Shown here: piece after piece, positions 1-12,011 of the stretch
Position numbering within the stretch: the stretch's first letter is position 1
How the letters are laid out: each line of letters opens with the position of its first letter
Position numbers and translations under genes: made by a program
The notes under the pieces: generated by a model
What the model was told of the DNA's origin: nothing
The model's input: only the letters and a program-made list of their open reading frames with translations
Databases searched by the model: none
Source of the DNA: Monilinia fructicola
Taxonomy: Eukaryota > Ascomycota > Leotiomycetes > Helotiales > Sclerotiniaceae
Assembly (NCBI GenBank): GCA_008692225.1
Contig: VICG01000009.1
Span: forward strand, 1,240,001-1,304,000
Direction of reading: 5' to 3'
DNA length: 64,000 nt

Positions 1-3000
1 CGAGGGTTTGCCCGGTGGCTAGTAGTGCTTCATATTTTTCTCCTGCCAACCGATTGATATTTGCGAAGCGGACTAGCGCATATGTTAGTGTTATTGCGAT
101 AGAATATCACTTTCTCCCTATATGGAAATTTGTTTACCAGACATGGTGGAAGGTAGTGGTATGGGTTAGTAGATGGATGGCAAGTTGGTAAACCGAGATA
201 CAGTGATGTGTTGTCTTTCCGCTACTCTTTCTCGGAGCCAAGATCAGAAATAGAGGGAGGTTTCTCTTGGTGGTATCGATCTAACAATCTCAACCAACAA
301 GAATAAGATAGGTTTCGAATAAACAAGTGTTGAACAGAAGATACTACAAGAAGCTGATATCTCTTGTGATGATATGCTTGAATCTTGTAGGAAGTCCTTG
401 TTCTCAGCGCTGTTATGTTTTTATGAGAAAGATGTCGGAAAGTATATCTCCAAAGCTGTTGGGAGAACTTTATATAGCCCCGATGGCTGTAGTTGCTCAT
501 GGCGCAATATCAGACGCTAGATAATGACCGTAGGTGAATGTGCCGTAATGACAATATATTCACTTTCACCTCATGTTTTGGTAATTTTTGAACAGACTGA
601 GATGAGAGTGTGTGGTTGGAGAAGTTTTCGAGTGAAGTATCGACTTTCAGGCATTGAGCAAAGCGAGATAGCTCTTAGAATGAGAAAAATCATTTCAAAA
701 AAAGAGCCTCTAGAAGATATATCTTCTTGAAAATCTAAAACTTTCGACCATCATGGCCGTTTGGGAATCCATGGCTGGTTGATGGCGCCCGAAGGAGAAA
801 CCATGAAGTGTTCTTTCTCACCGGAAACAATTTTCCATGTCTTCAACATAATAGAATAATAAAACTCCAAAAAGGTATATGAACATCACAAAAAAAGCCC
901 TCATTGCATGCCCAGGTCATGATGTTAATCCAGAAAGATGCCATGAGCTCTCTCAAGTTTCTCATTCCAAGAAGAGACTACATTTCAGAGAAATGTGCAG
1001 CATTGAAGTTCTTCGGTTGTGCTTTTCGCATTGTGAGTCTATGTGAATGGAGTGATTGCTGATGATATTGATATTGATATTGCATTCGTATTTAGCATTC
1101 AAAGTAGCTCATGACGGTAATGTGATTGTGAGGAGCTTCCAAAAGCATAGAGTGCTGACCTTCAGCTAAGCGGGATACCCCCAGATATGATTCAGACATC
1201 TATATGAGGAAATCTTGGGGAAGAGTATGAGGAACTCGTTTCGGGATCACTTACAAAACTTTCATCCGCTTCTAGTCACTTGAAATCCTCCTGTAGATCG
1301 CAAGTCAGCCTATCATATGCTGCTCTATTCGGGGACAAGATATATCTACTTCGCTCCGTACATCCCGTTCATCTCACGTCATGAATCGTCCGTCTTCCCC
1401 AACACCAAGTATCATGACCACCCTCAGACTCTCTTACCGAAAATCCAATTTCCAATCACAAAAATCTATTTTACCTCTTTCTACTGCCTCCTTTCTCTTC
1501 TTCTCTACCCCCTGTTCTCTTGTACTTCTCCGCTCAAAATATTTCCACCCAGGCCCATCCAGCAGCAGTTAAGGTTCTAAAAGAAGAAATGAATCTACAT
1601 TGACATTTTTGGATGAAATTCAAGGCGAAGGCCAAAAGTTTTTCGCTAGTTATAGGGATGGCGCCATGAGCTAAATGGCCGTTCGGTCAGAGGAATGCTA
1701 GGGTTGGAATGGATGTTAATTCAGAGAGATTGGGAAGGAAAATGGAAGGAAGAGGAACTTACTCATAAGTTGGCATACAAGTAACCATATATGGCATATA
1801 TGCTTTCCCTGGACAATCTCTTCATAAAGCCTGTAAATTGCCATAGTCTCCAATAATGGGAGAGCGAGGGATGAAAGAATAATTGAAGCCTGTGGCACGA
1901 ATTATTGCACAGACTCTTATCAGATCGCCATTTATGAGTTTGATGCCATCCTATTGCACCTCTTTAATGGCGATTATGATGACATTGAAATTTGAATGTG
2001 TGAGAGCTTATAGGTAACCAATACCTGAAGTTGCGCGTCAGAACCCAACGGGAAGATTGGGATTAGAGATTCGAGAAGTTGTTTGTCACGGATAAGGGCT
2101 GAAGCCATGAAGAGAGAGATATCGCGCTTGACTTCAAGTGTTTCGGGGCCGCCTCATAGGATCTAGTATAGCGATTAGACTATAATTGAGAATCAAGATC
2201 AGGAAAGGGAAAGGGAATGACTGTCTTGAATCTCTTATTAGAAAAAGCTTCAGTGTCAGTAAAAAACTTTGTATAACTTTTGGTATCATCACGAATTTCT
2301 GGGTTGGTTTTTCAAAAATCGATGCGCTTCATCAAGCTCATACTTTTTTATGATATGTGAGACCCCTTACTGTTTGATGAAATCCGGGTATTTGTTATTA
2401 TGAAATGGGAGAGCTTCGTGTCTTCTAAATCACGCTTATATATCAGTTCATATCCTTCCTTGTCGTTTCTGTCGAGATAGAATCACCTGGTTGCAAAACT
2501 AGAAGAAGCTGAACACCCAAGTCCCCGTTTCCAATGACAGCAATTCTCTCATTCTTGAGATCTATATTTTTCCGCCACCTTGCACAATGAACAAAATCTC
2601 ATTTGAAAGAATACAAACCCTCGATATCTGGCCATTTTCAATCACTGCAAGACTTTAGCGGTACATTTCCTGCTTGAATATCTCAGACTTTGTTGAAAAT
2701 CCTACCCGGATTCAACAAAAATGACATCTACCCTCAAAATCTACTCTCTCTCTCTTCATTCCATCTCGCCCCAATGATCCTATGAGACAATCTAATACGA
2801 TCCCTCAATTCATACTTATCGCACACACCAAGTCAGTAATCCTGTAGCTGGAGCAAACAAAGAGCTGTGGAATTTGATAGTTATGGGAAGGATCATCGGA
2901 AACACACCCGGGGTAACGGGTCCCAAACCATATGCCACCGACTTGAGGGATTTTGTCATTGACAACATATTCGATGTCGATCCTCTTTTCAAAGCTCGAG

Positions 3001-4243
3001 CCGTATTGATACCGTCAACCCCGTCTTCAACTCTAATGACCTTGACACTTCGAATAGTCCCCAAAGGCTGCTTATTTTTGGTATAGCTGAATGCCTCATT
3101 GTAGAAAGATTTGGATTGTACGTGACCTTGAGCAAGTCTGAGCCTGGGAATAGCAATTGTTGACAAATGTCTTCTGGCATTTCACAGATGAAGTTGCTTT
3201 TTGTTCATGTTATGGGCATGGCAGGGCGACCAGCCGGTGGATATTGGAGTGGCAATTGTTTGATGTGCCATTGTCGCACGAGCAGGGTAGATCGGGACAT
3301 GTTTGACGGTAGCAAGAACTCTTTTGCCACAGTAGCTAGATGGCGACACGAAGCATGACTTGTATCGAAGATATTTGTAGACTGCTCAACAATATACTTC
3401 ATATGCGCTCTCTGCGCTAAAATCAAATTGATTGGAAGTAGCTTTACAATAGCAGCTTCCGTGTAACAGATAGCCTATGGAACCAATATAAGCTTTAAGA
3501 TCGATGCTGATATCATCTAATGAGCTGTCTGCCTAGGAACGCTCCTCCGAGAGTCGAAGAAATTAACCAGGGGCCAAGAAATACTTACGCGTATATTGAT
3601 CGGCGTTTCAAAACAGCCCGGATACAAAATAACCAGGAAATATCCGCTATAGTCCGCAATAGATAACACAACGCTATATATAACCATGGCAAAGTGGTGT
3701 AAAGTGGGCAATTCTGAGGCAGTGAACCATGTTTGAAAGTCGTCTTCCATGTGGAACAGAGACATGGATCACGTTGAACAACACTTATTCCACAAAATGT
3801 ACAACATGGAGGTAAGTAGTATGATGAACGTTGCAGTGTTTTTGTTTTGATAGGGAGATGCGATTTTTTGTATCTTGAATCTTGAATCGGGGGATTACAT
3901 GTTTGCTTAATTCTAATTTTCCGTCTTGACATCAATGTGTAACCACACAAACTGCTCGGCAGTACTACTCCAACCTTGGCAAACACTCCCGCCTCCAACG
4001 TGCTTGAGCGGTGTACTGACATTCTAACAATTCGGATCGCCAATGTCATTGAATCATATTGTAAGAAGGGAGATTAGCCAACAATGTTGGCGTGAGTACC
4101 AAATATCAAACATCAAATTATATATAGTTTGGATAGATGCTGCCGACTTGGTTGTTTGACCGACTCCTTTTCAACTTCAAGCCTCGCAACTGTTATATAT
4201 TCAGTATCACAAGGCTTCATTCTCGACGGAAGATAAAACTATT
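1..4243. other. Gene-free or unrecognised left flank
   Basis: I find no gene here that I can support. Open frames are short (at most about 150 codons) and none matches a family I know. The least unconvincing are on the minus strand: about 1716-2108, where a 28-codon start segment ends at a possible GT splice donor, and 2816-4049, where several 60-150 codon frames lie head to head with the halogenase start. These could be eroded exons of a further cluster gene, but frames and splice sites do not join into a convincing protein. A short ATATTG repeat lies near 1060-1082. Confidence 0.5.
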
Positions 4244-6442
4244 ATGACTTTGAAAATGATCGAATTAGACTTCAATCAGGATGGGCATGATGCCATCTTG
4301 CAAAGAATGACGGGGATCAAAAATTTCCACCTCTTTGCGAGTCTTGTCGCGACAACCAGTCATCAGACTTCAAATACGGAGTACATAAACTCCTATAACC
4401 CGTGTGGAAACAAGCTCCCCGATACTTCAGATGTGGTTGTTGTTGGGGGAGGAATACATGCCTTGATTTATGCTATTCATGCAAAGAGTCTGGAACTCAA
4501 GGAAGATGAAAGTACGTGTGATACAGCACTTGAGCATCGCTATTCGCGCAACATAACTAGCAGGAGATGCCTAAAGGATGAATTTTTCTCGAAAAGCGTT
4601 CGCCAAATTGGCAATAGCTTTTGAGCATGGGAATTAACGATCAGAGAATGTTACTCCTCATCATACACTTGCTGATTTGACGACAGAAGAAAGTACTACA
4701 ACCATAACAATACTTGAGAGGTCACCGACTCCGAGCTATAAAATTGGAGAATCAACATTAACCGTATTTGGACTTTGGCTCAAGACAGTTGGTATCGATT
4801 CGCCAATGCTTTCTCGTCTCTTTGGACCAAAAGATGGTCTAGCGTTCTTCTACTTCTCCCCTGAAAGCGACCCAGAGAACTACACGCAGTTCGTTGCGAA
4901 TGGGCCGCCAGCAGATTTTGTACCCACCCTTCAAGTCGAAAGGAAAGTTAGCGAACTGATGCTCACACTCTATGCTCAACGTCTGGGAGTAAATGTTCTG
5001 TATGGAAAAGAAGTTGTTGTTGAGAAGAAAGTCAATATGGCAGAGAGCAGTGGCACATCTATTCAGGTCCTTGACTCTGAGACAATGATGAAGGAATCAA
5101 TAGAAGCTCGACTCGTTGTTGATGCGACTGGCCGTTTCCATCGCTTCATCTCAACAGAAGCACGTATAGAGCGCATGGAAGGATTTAATACAAATGCGTA
5201 TTGGGCGTATTTTGAGTGTCCAGGCGATGAGGCTGATTTGGCCTTGAGACATTATGAAAGCGTAAACACAAACCATATATGTCTCCCTGAGGGGTAAGTT
5301 CCCAGATTTGTTCAGTAGCATAAGCTAATTGGCGGCTGTTAAGATGGGCTTGGGTCATCAGACTTCCTTCTTGGGAGGGTAGTTCTATTCCCAATCTTAC
5401 GGCCATGATAAACCACTTGCTGGATCTGAACGCCGCTAAGGTACCAGCAGATTCTTATCCTTCGGTCCCTGAGTTGGTCAAAAGATTCCAAGTCAAATTT
5501 CGCTGGGTTGTCAGTATTGGCTTTGCTCTTCGTTCCGATGTTGTCTACCCAAGAAATATCACCAGCTATGGAAGCAATGAAGCGGAACAGAAGTTCAACT
5601 GGATTGTGTCCCGTTATCAAAAAGTCTCTGAAATAATGGAAAAGCACAAGCTCATCCAAGATCTTTATGGTCCAGGAACCACATGGTTTGTCCGCAAAGG
5701 TCTTGCTTTCCGTGCGCCACGAGTTACCGGAAAAGACTGGTTGGCCATTGGTGATGCAACAGGATTTACCAACCCATTGTACTCTCCAGGCATCAATGTC
5801 AACATGAGTACAAGCATTTACGCCGCTGAGATGACAAAAGATTATCTTTCAACCACGGATACATCAGCAAAGGAAAATTTATTACAGAAGTATGAAATTT
5901 TTTGCAAAGACCGAATTCCGAACCTCCAACGCATGAACGTCTTCAACTATGTCTGTATGCGATCTCCCGAACTTGGACCACTAGGGCCAATCTGGCAGTA
6001 TCTGTGCGGAACGGGCAACGAGAGATTCCAGAATGCGAAGAACCTGAATCTGCAAAACGTGCACGAGCTTCTGACAACTTGGGATTGGGGATCGAATCAA
6101 GAGGAATTCATCGCTTTCAGCAAATTGGCCATGCAGATGCTCGATGGACCACCGGATGCTAAGCTATCACAGAAGACCATCGATGCTGTCAAGCGACTCT
6201 CGGCAGAGCACTTGAAGTTGGCGATGTCTTCTGGAAAGTACAGAGGAAGATGGGCGGGACTGCTACGCTGGTATGACGATGATCTTAATTTTGTAGCGGA
6301 CAAAGTAGAGAGAGATATCTTGGCTCGAAGATGTCGGTCTTGTGGTGAATGGAAGATGCTGAGACCTGATTGTAGGAAATGTGTATACTGTGGCTGGGAA
6401 CATACTATCGAGGAAAGTACAAAAGTTCTTTACGAAAGCTGA
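4244..6442 (+). CDS. Flavin-dependent halogenase (tryptophan-halogenase superfamily)
   Basis: Predicted FADH2-dependent halogenase of about 657 residues that would chlorinate or brominate an aromatic or enolic substrate using a reductase-supplied flavin. Three exons fit: 4244-4511, 4687-5293, 5344-6442, with GT-AG introns of 175 and 50 bp. Visible motifs: a Rossmann strand ending VVVVGGGIHA (residues about 65-74), KIGEST (108-113), a lysine in GPKDGL (about 138) placed like the catalytic lysine of the family, WAWVIR (293-298) at the family WxWxI(P) position, and GDATGFTNPLYSPG (about 427-440). The C-terminal 200 residues are longer than in bacterial halogenases and end in a cysteine cluster (about 622-641). 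The third position of GxGxxG is alanine and the usual proline of WxWxIP is arginine. It faces a convergent O-methyltransferase. A plain FAD monooxygenase is the alternative; the WxW motif and lysine argue for halogenase. The substrate cannot be told from sequence. Confidence 0.85.
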
Positions 6443-7226
6443 GATGGGTGAGTGGACGCTGGCAAAAGCACGTAGATGTGAAGAAAGTACGGGACGTAAG
6501 TAAAAGGTCAAAATTCAAAGAAAACTCATTTTGTAAATATTTCAAATGCAAAGCTAAAAGCAACAATCCAAATGGTCGCCATCCAAATTTCATATGTGAT
6601 CGACTAGATAGCGGCGTGACTTCAGCGATATAACAAAGGCATATTGACGCGATACTTTTTGGTTAAAAATAAATGAAATCTGTGACTTCACAAACTTGCA
6701 CAATTTCAAATCAATTATTCACATCATTCTCGAACCCGCAAAAATCATTCTTTTCGTCGTAGGGTTGAGACTGCTAAGCAACCAAGTATTTATGAAAATT
6801 GCAAGATTGGATTGGCATTGGAATCTCGGATTATTGAGTGCAGAGAATACTCATGGCATATCTGTCATGTTGGTATTTCCTTACCATGGGCGGAGTTCAG
6901 TTAAGGATGGATTAGTTCTATGAGAGATCAAGCTGGATTCCCTTGCATCTACCGAGCAACTCAAAATAAAAGGGGGCAGAATCTGCAATCCAATCATTGT
7001 GGCGAGAGCCAGTAGTCAGATTTATATATCTTCAAGACTACTAGGTACTGATTGGCTCTGAGAGATTGTGATGATAACATATTTCTTTTGTTTGGAATAA
7101 CATTTCATTTGTGGTTTGCAGAGGACTGACGGAAACATACAAGCCATAATCCACTAAAAACAGACGCCAAGCTACTTCGTGTATCTCATGGTTAAACTTG
7201 TTTAGACAATAAAACCACAGTGAGAA
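6443..7226. other. Convergent intergenic spacer
   Basis: This is 784 bp between the stop codons of the halogenase and the O-methyltransferase. It should contain both 3' UTRs. I see no open frame, repeat or RNA gene worth naming. Confidence 0.6.
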
Positions 7227-8766
7227 TCAATCTCCGGTCCATAAGACCTCCATGATATAAGTCAGTGTATCTCCTAGCCTGACGGCACTCTCAACTTTGA
7301 ATCGCTCATCTGCCTCGCGGAATATCTCTCTCCAATCATCTATGGATTTCTCACGAGAGCCAAAGTATGAAAGCATGTTCAAGTTTATCGATCTACCGTG
7401 GTGTCTATCAGTAAGCTCGTCTCGAATATGGAGAATCTCACTCACCGCAATCTCTTCTCCTCATGCCAGGGAAGCTGACCAGACTCCACCAATAATGGTT
7501 CCACGATAATCAATCTTGATCCTTTCTTCAAAGCGGGTATCTGATTCCTCAAGATCTTGATGCAATAATGATCGGTCCAGTTATGGAATATAGCACGGAA
7601 GAATAGCACATCGATATTTCGGAGAGTCTGTGGATTCAGCATGTCATATGCCATAAAGGATACGCGATCTGAGACCTCAGCTGGCACGTTAGCTGAACCG
7701 TCTGCGACTGTACCTGCAACGTCTTGCACAATGAACTTCAAGGAAGGGAATTTGGTTGCTAGGCTGATGCTGATATATCCATATCCTCCGCCAACATCAA
7801 TCATGGTCGCTGACCCGAGACTTTTCCAGTCGTAGGTTTCAAATAATGAGGTAGGGTCATTTCCAGAATTAATGGCGCTCATGGCATTGGCAAAACGCTT
7901 CCCTCGGGACGGATGAGCACTTAGTTCTTCGTAAAGGCCTTTAGTGGTTCGATGACCGATACTGTATCCCTATTGCATGATACGTGTGAGTGAGCGTATT
8001 GCATAGTATGGAGAATATACTCAAAAAAGTAGCTTGATATATTCCAAGTCTGAAAGTGGACAGGTCATGATGTTCTCACAGTTTCATTGGGCTCTTTTGC
8101 AATTCCATATGTCTGCAGTGCTTCGACCGTCTAAAACACAATTAGTGTATGAGCTCAGAAGTGCCACGTGAAAGGAGATGCATTACGTGTGCAGCAGCCT
8201 GGAACCGTTCCTCGCTGGCAATGCCAACATAATCCTTTATCAGAGGATTGGTGGCCAGAAGTTTAGACGCGGCAGTATGAGCTACTACCCCAGGTCGAAC
8301 CTCTTTAAACATGTGATTTGTCATTGCGTATCCCAACACCCTGCGAGTATCAACCACGTTCAAACCACACTTTTCAGATATCTGCTCATAAGTAGCCTCT
8401 TCATCCACCGGGAAAGTGTTGGCCATATCATATGCATATATGAAATGCAAACTCATGCTATCCATAACCTACTTGCTTTCAGCTCATCGAAGACTTGATA
8501 TGGAGCTGTGACTTTTCACGAACCGATGAACTCATTAATATTGCTGTAGGTCCTAACAGGAGGTTATGTAGCTCTATGGTTGCTCTTAGGACCTCTGCAT
8601 ATGCCGCAGCAACCCTTTTCTCATGAGACGGAATCACTACTCGAGGAGGACCAGAAACATCAAATGATGGCATCGGGAGGTTGTGTGATAAGAAATACTC
8701 GTTGACAATGGCAGTGCCTTCCGAGATAGTATTTGAAAGCACAATGAGCTGCGACGGAGAAGCCAT
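7227..8766 (-). CDS. SAM-dependent O-methyltransferase (Methyltransf_2 type)
   Basis: Predicted class of plant and fungal small-molecule O-methyltransferases that transfer methyl from SAM to a phenolic or enolic hydroxyl. Five exons join in frame on the minus strand: 8766-8524, 8468-8187, 8130-8080, 7969-7446, 7404-7227, giving 425 residues, the normal size for the family. The N-terminal half is the dimerisation and winged-helix region (LLGYAM-type helix becomes VLGYAMTNHMF here). The SAM-binding glycine loop is DVGGGYGY (about residue 249), followed by the acidic FIVQDV strand end. The conserved FHNWTD segment carries the presumed catalytic histidine, and IIVEPL follows. The first intron uses an uncommon GTTCGT donor; the others are standard. 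No frame break is seen. It converges with the halogenase, so the two may act on the same metabolite, which is inference. Confidence 0.9.
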
Positions 8767-9320
8767 TTTTACAATGTTTGAGATATGAGAGATACAACAG
8801 ATGGTGGTATTCACAGACAAGAAACCACAATAAATATCGATCTCATATTAGTAGATATAGGTTGATAAGGCCCTGCTCTCTTCATCATTGCTTGAGGTGA
8901 AAGACCAGGATCCCCCCACAGCTGTTCTATAAACGTGGCCAAATCATACAGTATCAGCACATATGCAAGCCTCCCTGGATTAGTATGATATCTTTGATAT
9001 CCTTTTCGCTGTTTATCAAACTCTCTTCACGTTCATATGTTAGATTCTTCTAACTCCCTCATATGAATCCGGTATGGCACAAAGTAACTAGCCGGACTAA
9101 CCGAACTAGCTTTCCAATGCCGAGCCTCTAGTTCGCCCTAATTACCTTGGAAAGCGGGACACAGAGGGCCCGAACCAATCAATAATGATGTCATGCTCGA
9201 TTCTTATCATATTAAAAGTGTTCCTGGTCGATATCAAAGAGTTCAATTAAAGAAAAGTATACAGACCTAAGGTTGGAAAGTATCTTTGCGTATTTTTGAA
9301 TCGATTCTTATCATTTGATA
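8767..9320. promoter_or_regulatory. Divergent intergenic region, O-methyltransferase / phosphatase
   Basis: This 554-bp segment separates the divergent start codons of the O-methyltransferase and the phosphatase and must hold both promoters. I see no clear operator. A TAG-rich patch near 9085-9145 contains several short CTAG-containing repeats, with no assigned role. Confidence 0.45.
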
Positions 9321-10747
9321 ATGTTACAAAATGTGTTGACCGTGGCCTTGATAGCCGCTCCAATGGTCTCATCATCCCAAATTCCCTTTCGCATGTCACA
9401 GGATTATGCTGCGAACTCTCATAGCCAAGACTACAAATTCGACCCTCTCCTTCATCTACCTGGCATAAGCCCGTATTTCGATGCAATTGGTTCAGGACTC
9501 AATCACAGGGCACCACGTCTTTGCGAAGTCACGGCTGCTTCCTATCTTGTCAGACATGCAGCAATCTATGCAAACGACGATGATTACGAAACCTATATCG
9601 AACCATTTCTGAAGAAATTAGATGGCACATCTACGACAACGTCTGGGAAAAAAAAGGAAAAGGATGGAAGGGCCCGCTGGCGTTCTTTGAGAAATGGCAA
9701 AGTCCTATTGATGATCCAGAGAATCAAATGGAACAGATTACCCCTCAAGGAATCAAAGACTCAAAGAAAGTTGGCAAGCATTTACTATCAAGATACCCTG
9801 AATTGGTGCCTACAACGAAACGAATTTATGCGGATAAGAAATCGAGGACGCAGGACACAGCTAAAGCGTTCAGTAAGGTCTTTCCACAGGAGGTCGAGAT
9901 TGTCGAGATTGGGACAAATCGTTCTTCCTTTCACTCCCAGGTTCCCCACAAAGCTTGCGATGCTTTCACCAAAAAGCCCGGAAATGAGGAACAACAAACT
10001 TTTCTCGCGAAATATGCACCGCCAGTTATCACCAGACTCCAGCAGTACTCCCCAGTAGAACTGGAAAATTACGATATCATGGGTCTACAACAGATGTGCG
10101 GGTACGAATCTGCCATCACAGGAAAAGTATCCAAAATCTGCCACGTCTTCACGGATGATGAATGGATGGCCTATGAATATGCCTGGGATATGAAATACTC
10201 TCGCATGGTGGGCCATGGAAACCCCCTTTCACCCTACCTTGGATTCCCTTGGTTAAACACCACGGCGCAATTGTTCTCCAAATTCCATGCACCCCAACAT
10301 TCCGACTCGGCGGATGATGCGATCCCTGACGACGACGGCCAGAGATTCTTCATCTCCTTCACTCATCGTGAAGTTCCCCCTTTTATCGCCACTGCGCTCG
10401 GCCTCTTCAATTCCTCCAATGCCGTCGCGGAGGAGTTCCCCACGGACCGTATCAACTGGTCTCGGTCATGGAAGATGTCCGAACTCATCCCCTTTTTGGG
10501 CCACGTAGGGATCGAAAAGCTGACATGTAAAGGGCTGAAGGGCGATGCTAGCGACGAAGGAGACGTGGAAGAATTTGTGAGAATCATTGCGAATACGGCG
10601 CCAAGACCCATTCCAGAATGCCAGGGCGGCCCGGGGGCAAGCTGTGGCTTTGATCAGTTTGTGGACATTGTGAATCGGGGGATGGAGAAATATGGTGATT
10701 TCGATGGTGTTTGTAAGAATAAGAAGGATGTTCCAAAGGATGGTTAG
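9321..10747 (+). CDS. Secreted histidine phosphatase (acid phosphatase/phytase clan), frameshifted
   Basis: Phosphomonoesterase of the histidine phosphatase superfamily, branch 2, which includes fungal acid phosphatases and phytases. The start at 9321 gives a hydrophobic signal peptide ending about VSSS. The catalytic segment is LVRHAAIYAND (about residue 78), an RH motif with Ala in place of the usual Gly, and the C-terminal proton-donor region is FTHREVPP instead of HD/HAE. Reading is open in one frame to about 9650 and in another from about 9655 to the stop at 10747, where GPLAFFEKW and MEQITPQG match the family. The join falls on an A8 run (9648-9655); one more A would make a single protein of about 475 residues. 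No GT-AG intron of the right phase exists there. The gene is either a recent pseudogene or the assembly has an indel. Confidence 0.8.
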
Positions 10748-11063
10748 TAGATGGTCCGATGGGATTAGAACTCCTGTTGATGTATGGATATGAATGTATG
10801 TATAGATAGATTGATTTTGGACTCTCTGGGAGTAATGTAATAATACGTACTGCAAGTTGCTAGAGATACCTAGTAGATATACCGATATAGATAGATACAC
10901 GAATTGATGAAATGATTTTGGACCTTCCTAATTTACAATTACCTATGATTGATTTGCTTCAAATTATATATATGTGTGTGTGTGTATGTGTGTATGTGTA
11001 TGTACCTAGGTATGTATGTCTGTGTATACATGCTTAGTATTTGATTTCATTTACCTATTTAGT

Positions 11064-11110
11064 AGTTATTTAGTTATTTAGTTATTTAGTTATTTAGTTA
11101 TTTAGTTATT
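11064..11110. repeat. Tandem AGTTATTT array
   Basis: About six head-to-tail copies of an 8-bp unit, AGTTATTT, with the last copy ending in C. It lies in noncoding DNA 3' of the phosphatase gene. Confidence 0.9.
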
Positions 11111-11870
11111 CAAGCACCGGGCGAGTTAATTAAGCTTTTGGTGACTCAATTGGCTCATTGGTTTTTAAATATCACTGTTAATATAAATCAATATATAAAT
11201 CGAATAATGAATTAACTAATTAAATCAGCTATTTACCGACTTATTTATCTATAAGTACGGTGAATATTTACTATAATCTCTTAATTCATCAGGCAATAAT
11301 AGATGGTACAAACTTAATTAGTGTTCCAGGTTTCTTCTGGGCGATTTTGGAAGTTGGATAAATGATTCTAGATAATTCCAGAATGATAAAAACAGATATG
11401 CAACAAAATTATTTATTGTTCAAGGTCACGAGACTCAACTCTCATGAGATCATTCCTTGGAGACACACAGAGAGAGAGAGAGAAAAACAAGTAATTAATG
11501 ACAAATTCTGACAACAATATGGGAAAGTCGTCATCCTTCGCGTTGAAAATAGAGTATGGGAGCGGGACTTCACTGCGAATTGCTTATTTTTTCTACGCTT
11601 CATCCCCAATCGCAATCGCAACATCGATCATATGCTGTGAGGTGTCCTAAATAACACCATCATAGTGTTGTTGATCTCTATCTAGTCAATGAGCATTGCC
11701 GCACTTCTTGCTGGTAGCAAGATGCATCAGATAGAAACGAGCGAGAGTGAGAGAGCGAGAGAGGTTGATGATCCCAATGGAGGAGCATATGCTCGATCCT
11801 TGGTTCGATCTTGGGCCTATTCATTCTGTGTACGATCAGTTTTTGATCAGTGCTTGAGGATCCATTGTTA

Positions 11871-12011
11871 CTCCGTACAGTAACCTTACTGCACTGTAAG
11901 GTTGCTTGCTGTCAGTGCCACGTGAATGCCGCCTGTCAGGGATTCCCATCAATCGATCGATAAGATAGGTTTCCCACATGGAGAACACTGAGAACACTTT
12001 ACAGTACGGAG
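11871..12011. mobile_element. MITE-like element, 141 bp, TA-flanked
   Basis: The ends are 13-bp terminal inverted repeats: CTCCGTACAGTAA at 11871-11883, and at 11999-12011 a sequence whose reverse complement is CTCCGTACTGTAA (12 of 13 match). Each end is flanked by TA (11869-11870 and 12012-12013), as expected for a TA target-site duplication of Tc1/mariner-type elements. It encodes nothing and contains an internal hairpin, AACCTTAC/GTAAGGTT, at about 11882-11903. The CTCCGTA core recurs elsewhere in the window. Short length and one pair of ends make this a proposal; chance is possible but unlikely. Confidence 0.55.

Noticed and set aside
2816..3426. Minus-strand frames that could be a third gene of the halogenase module
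   Set aside because: I tried joining them by GT-AG sites; frames do not connect into a recognisable protein. Recorded only as flank content.
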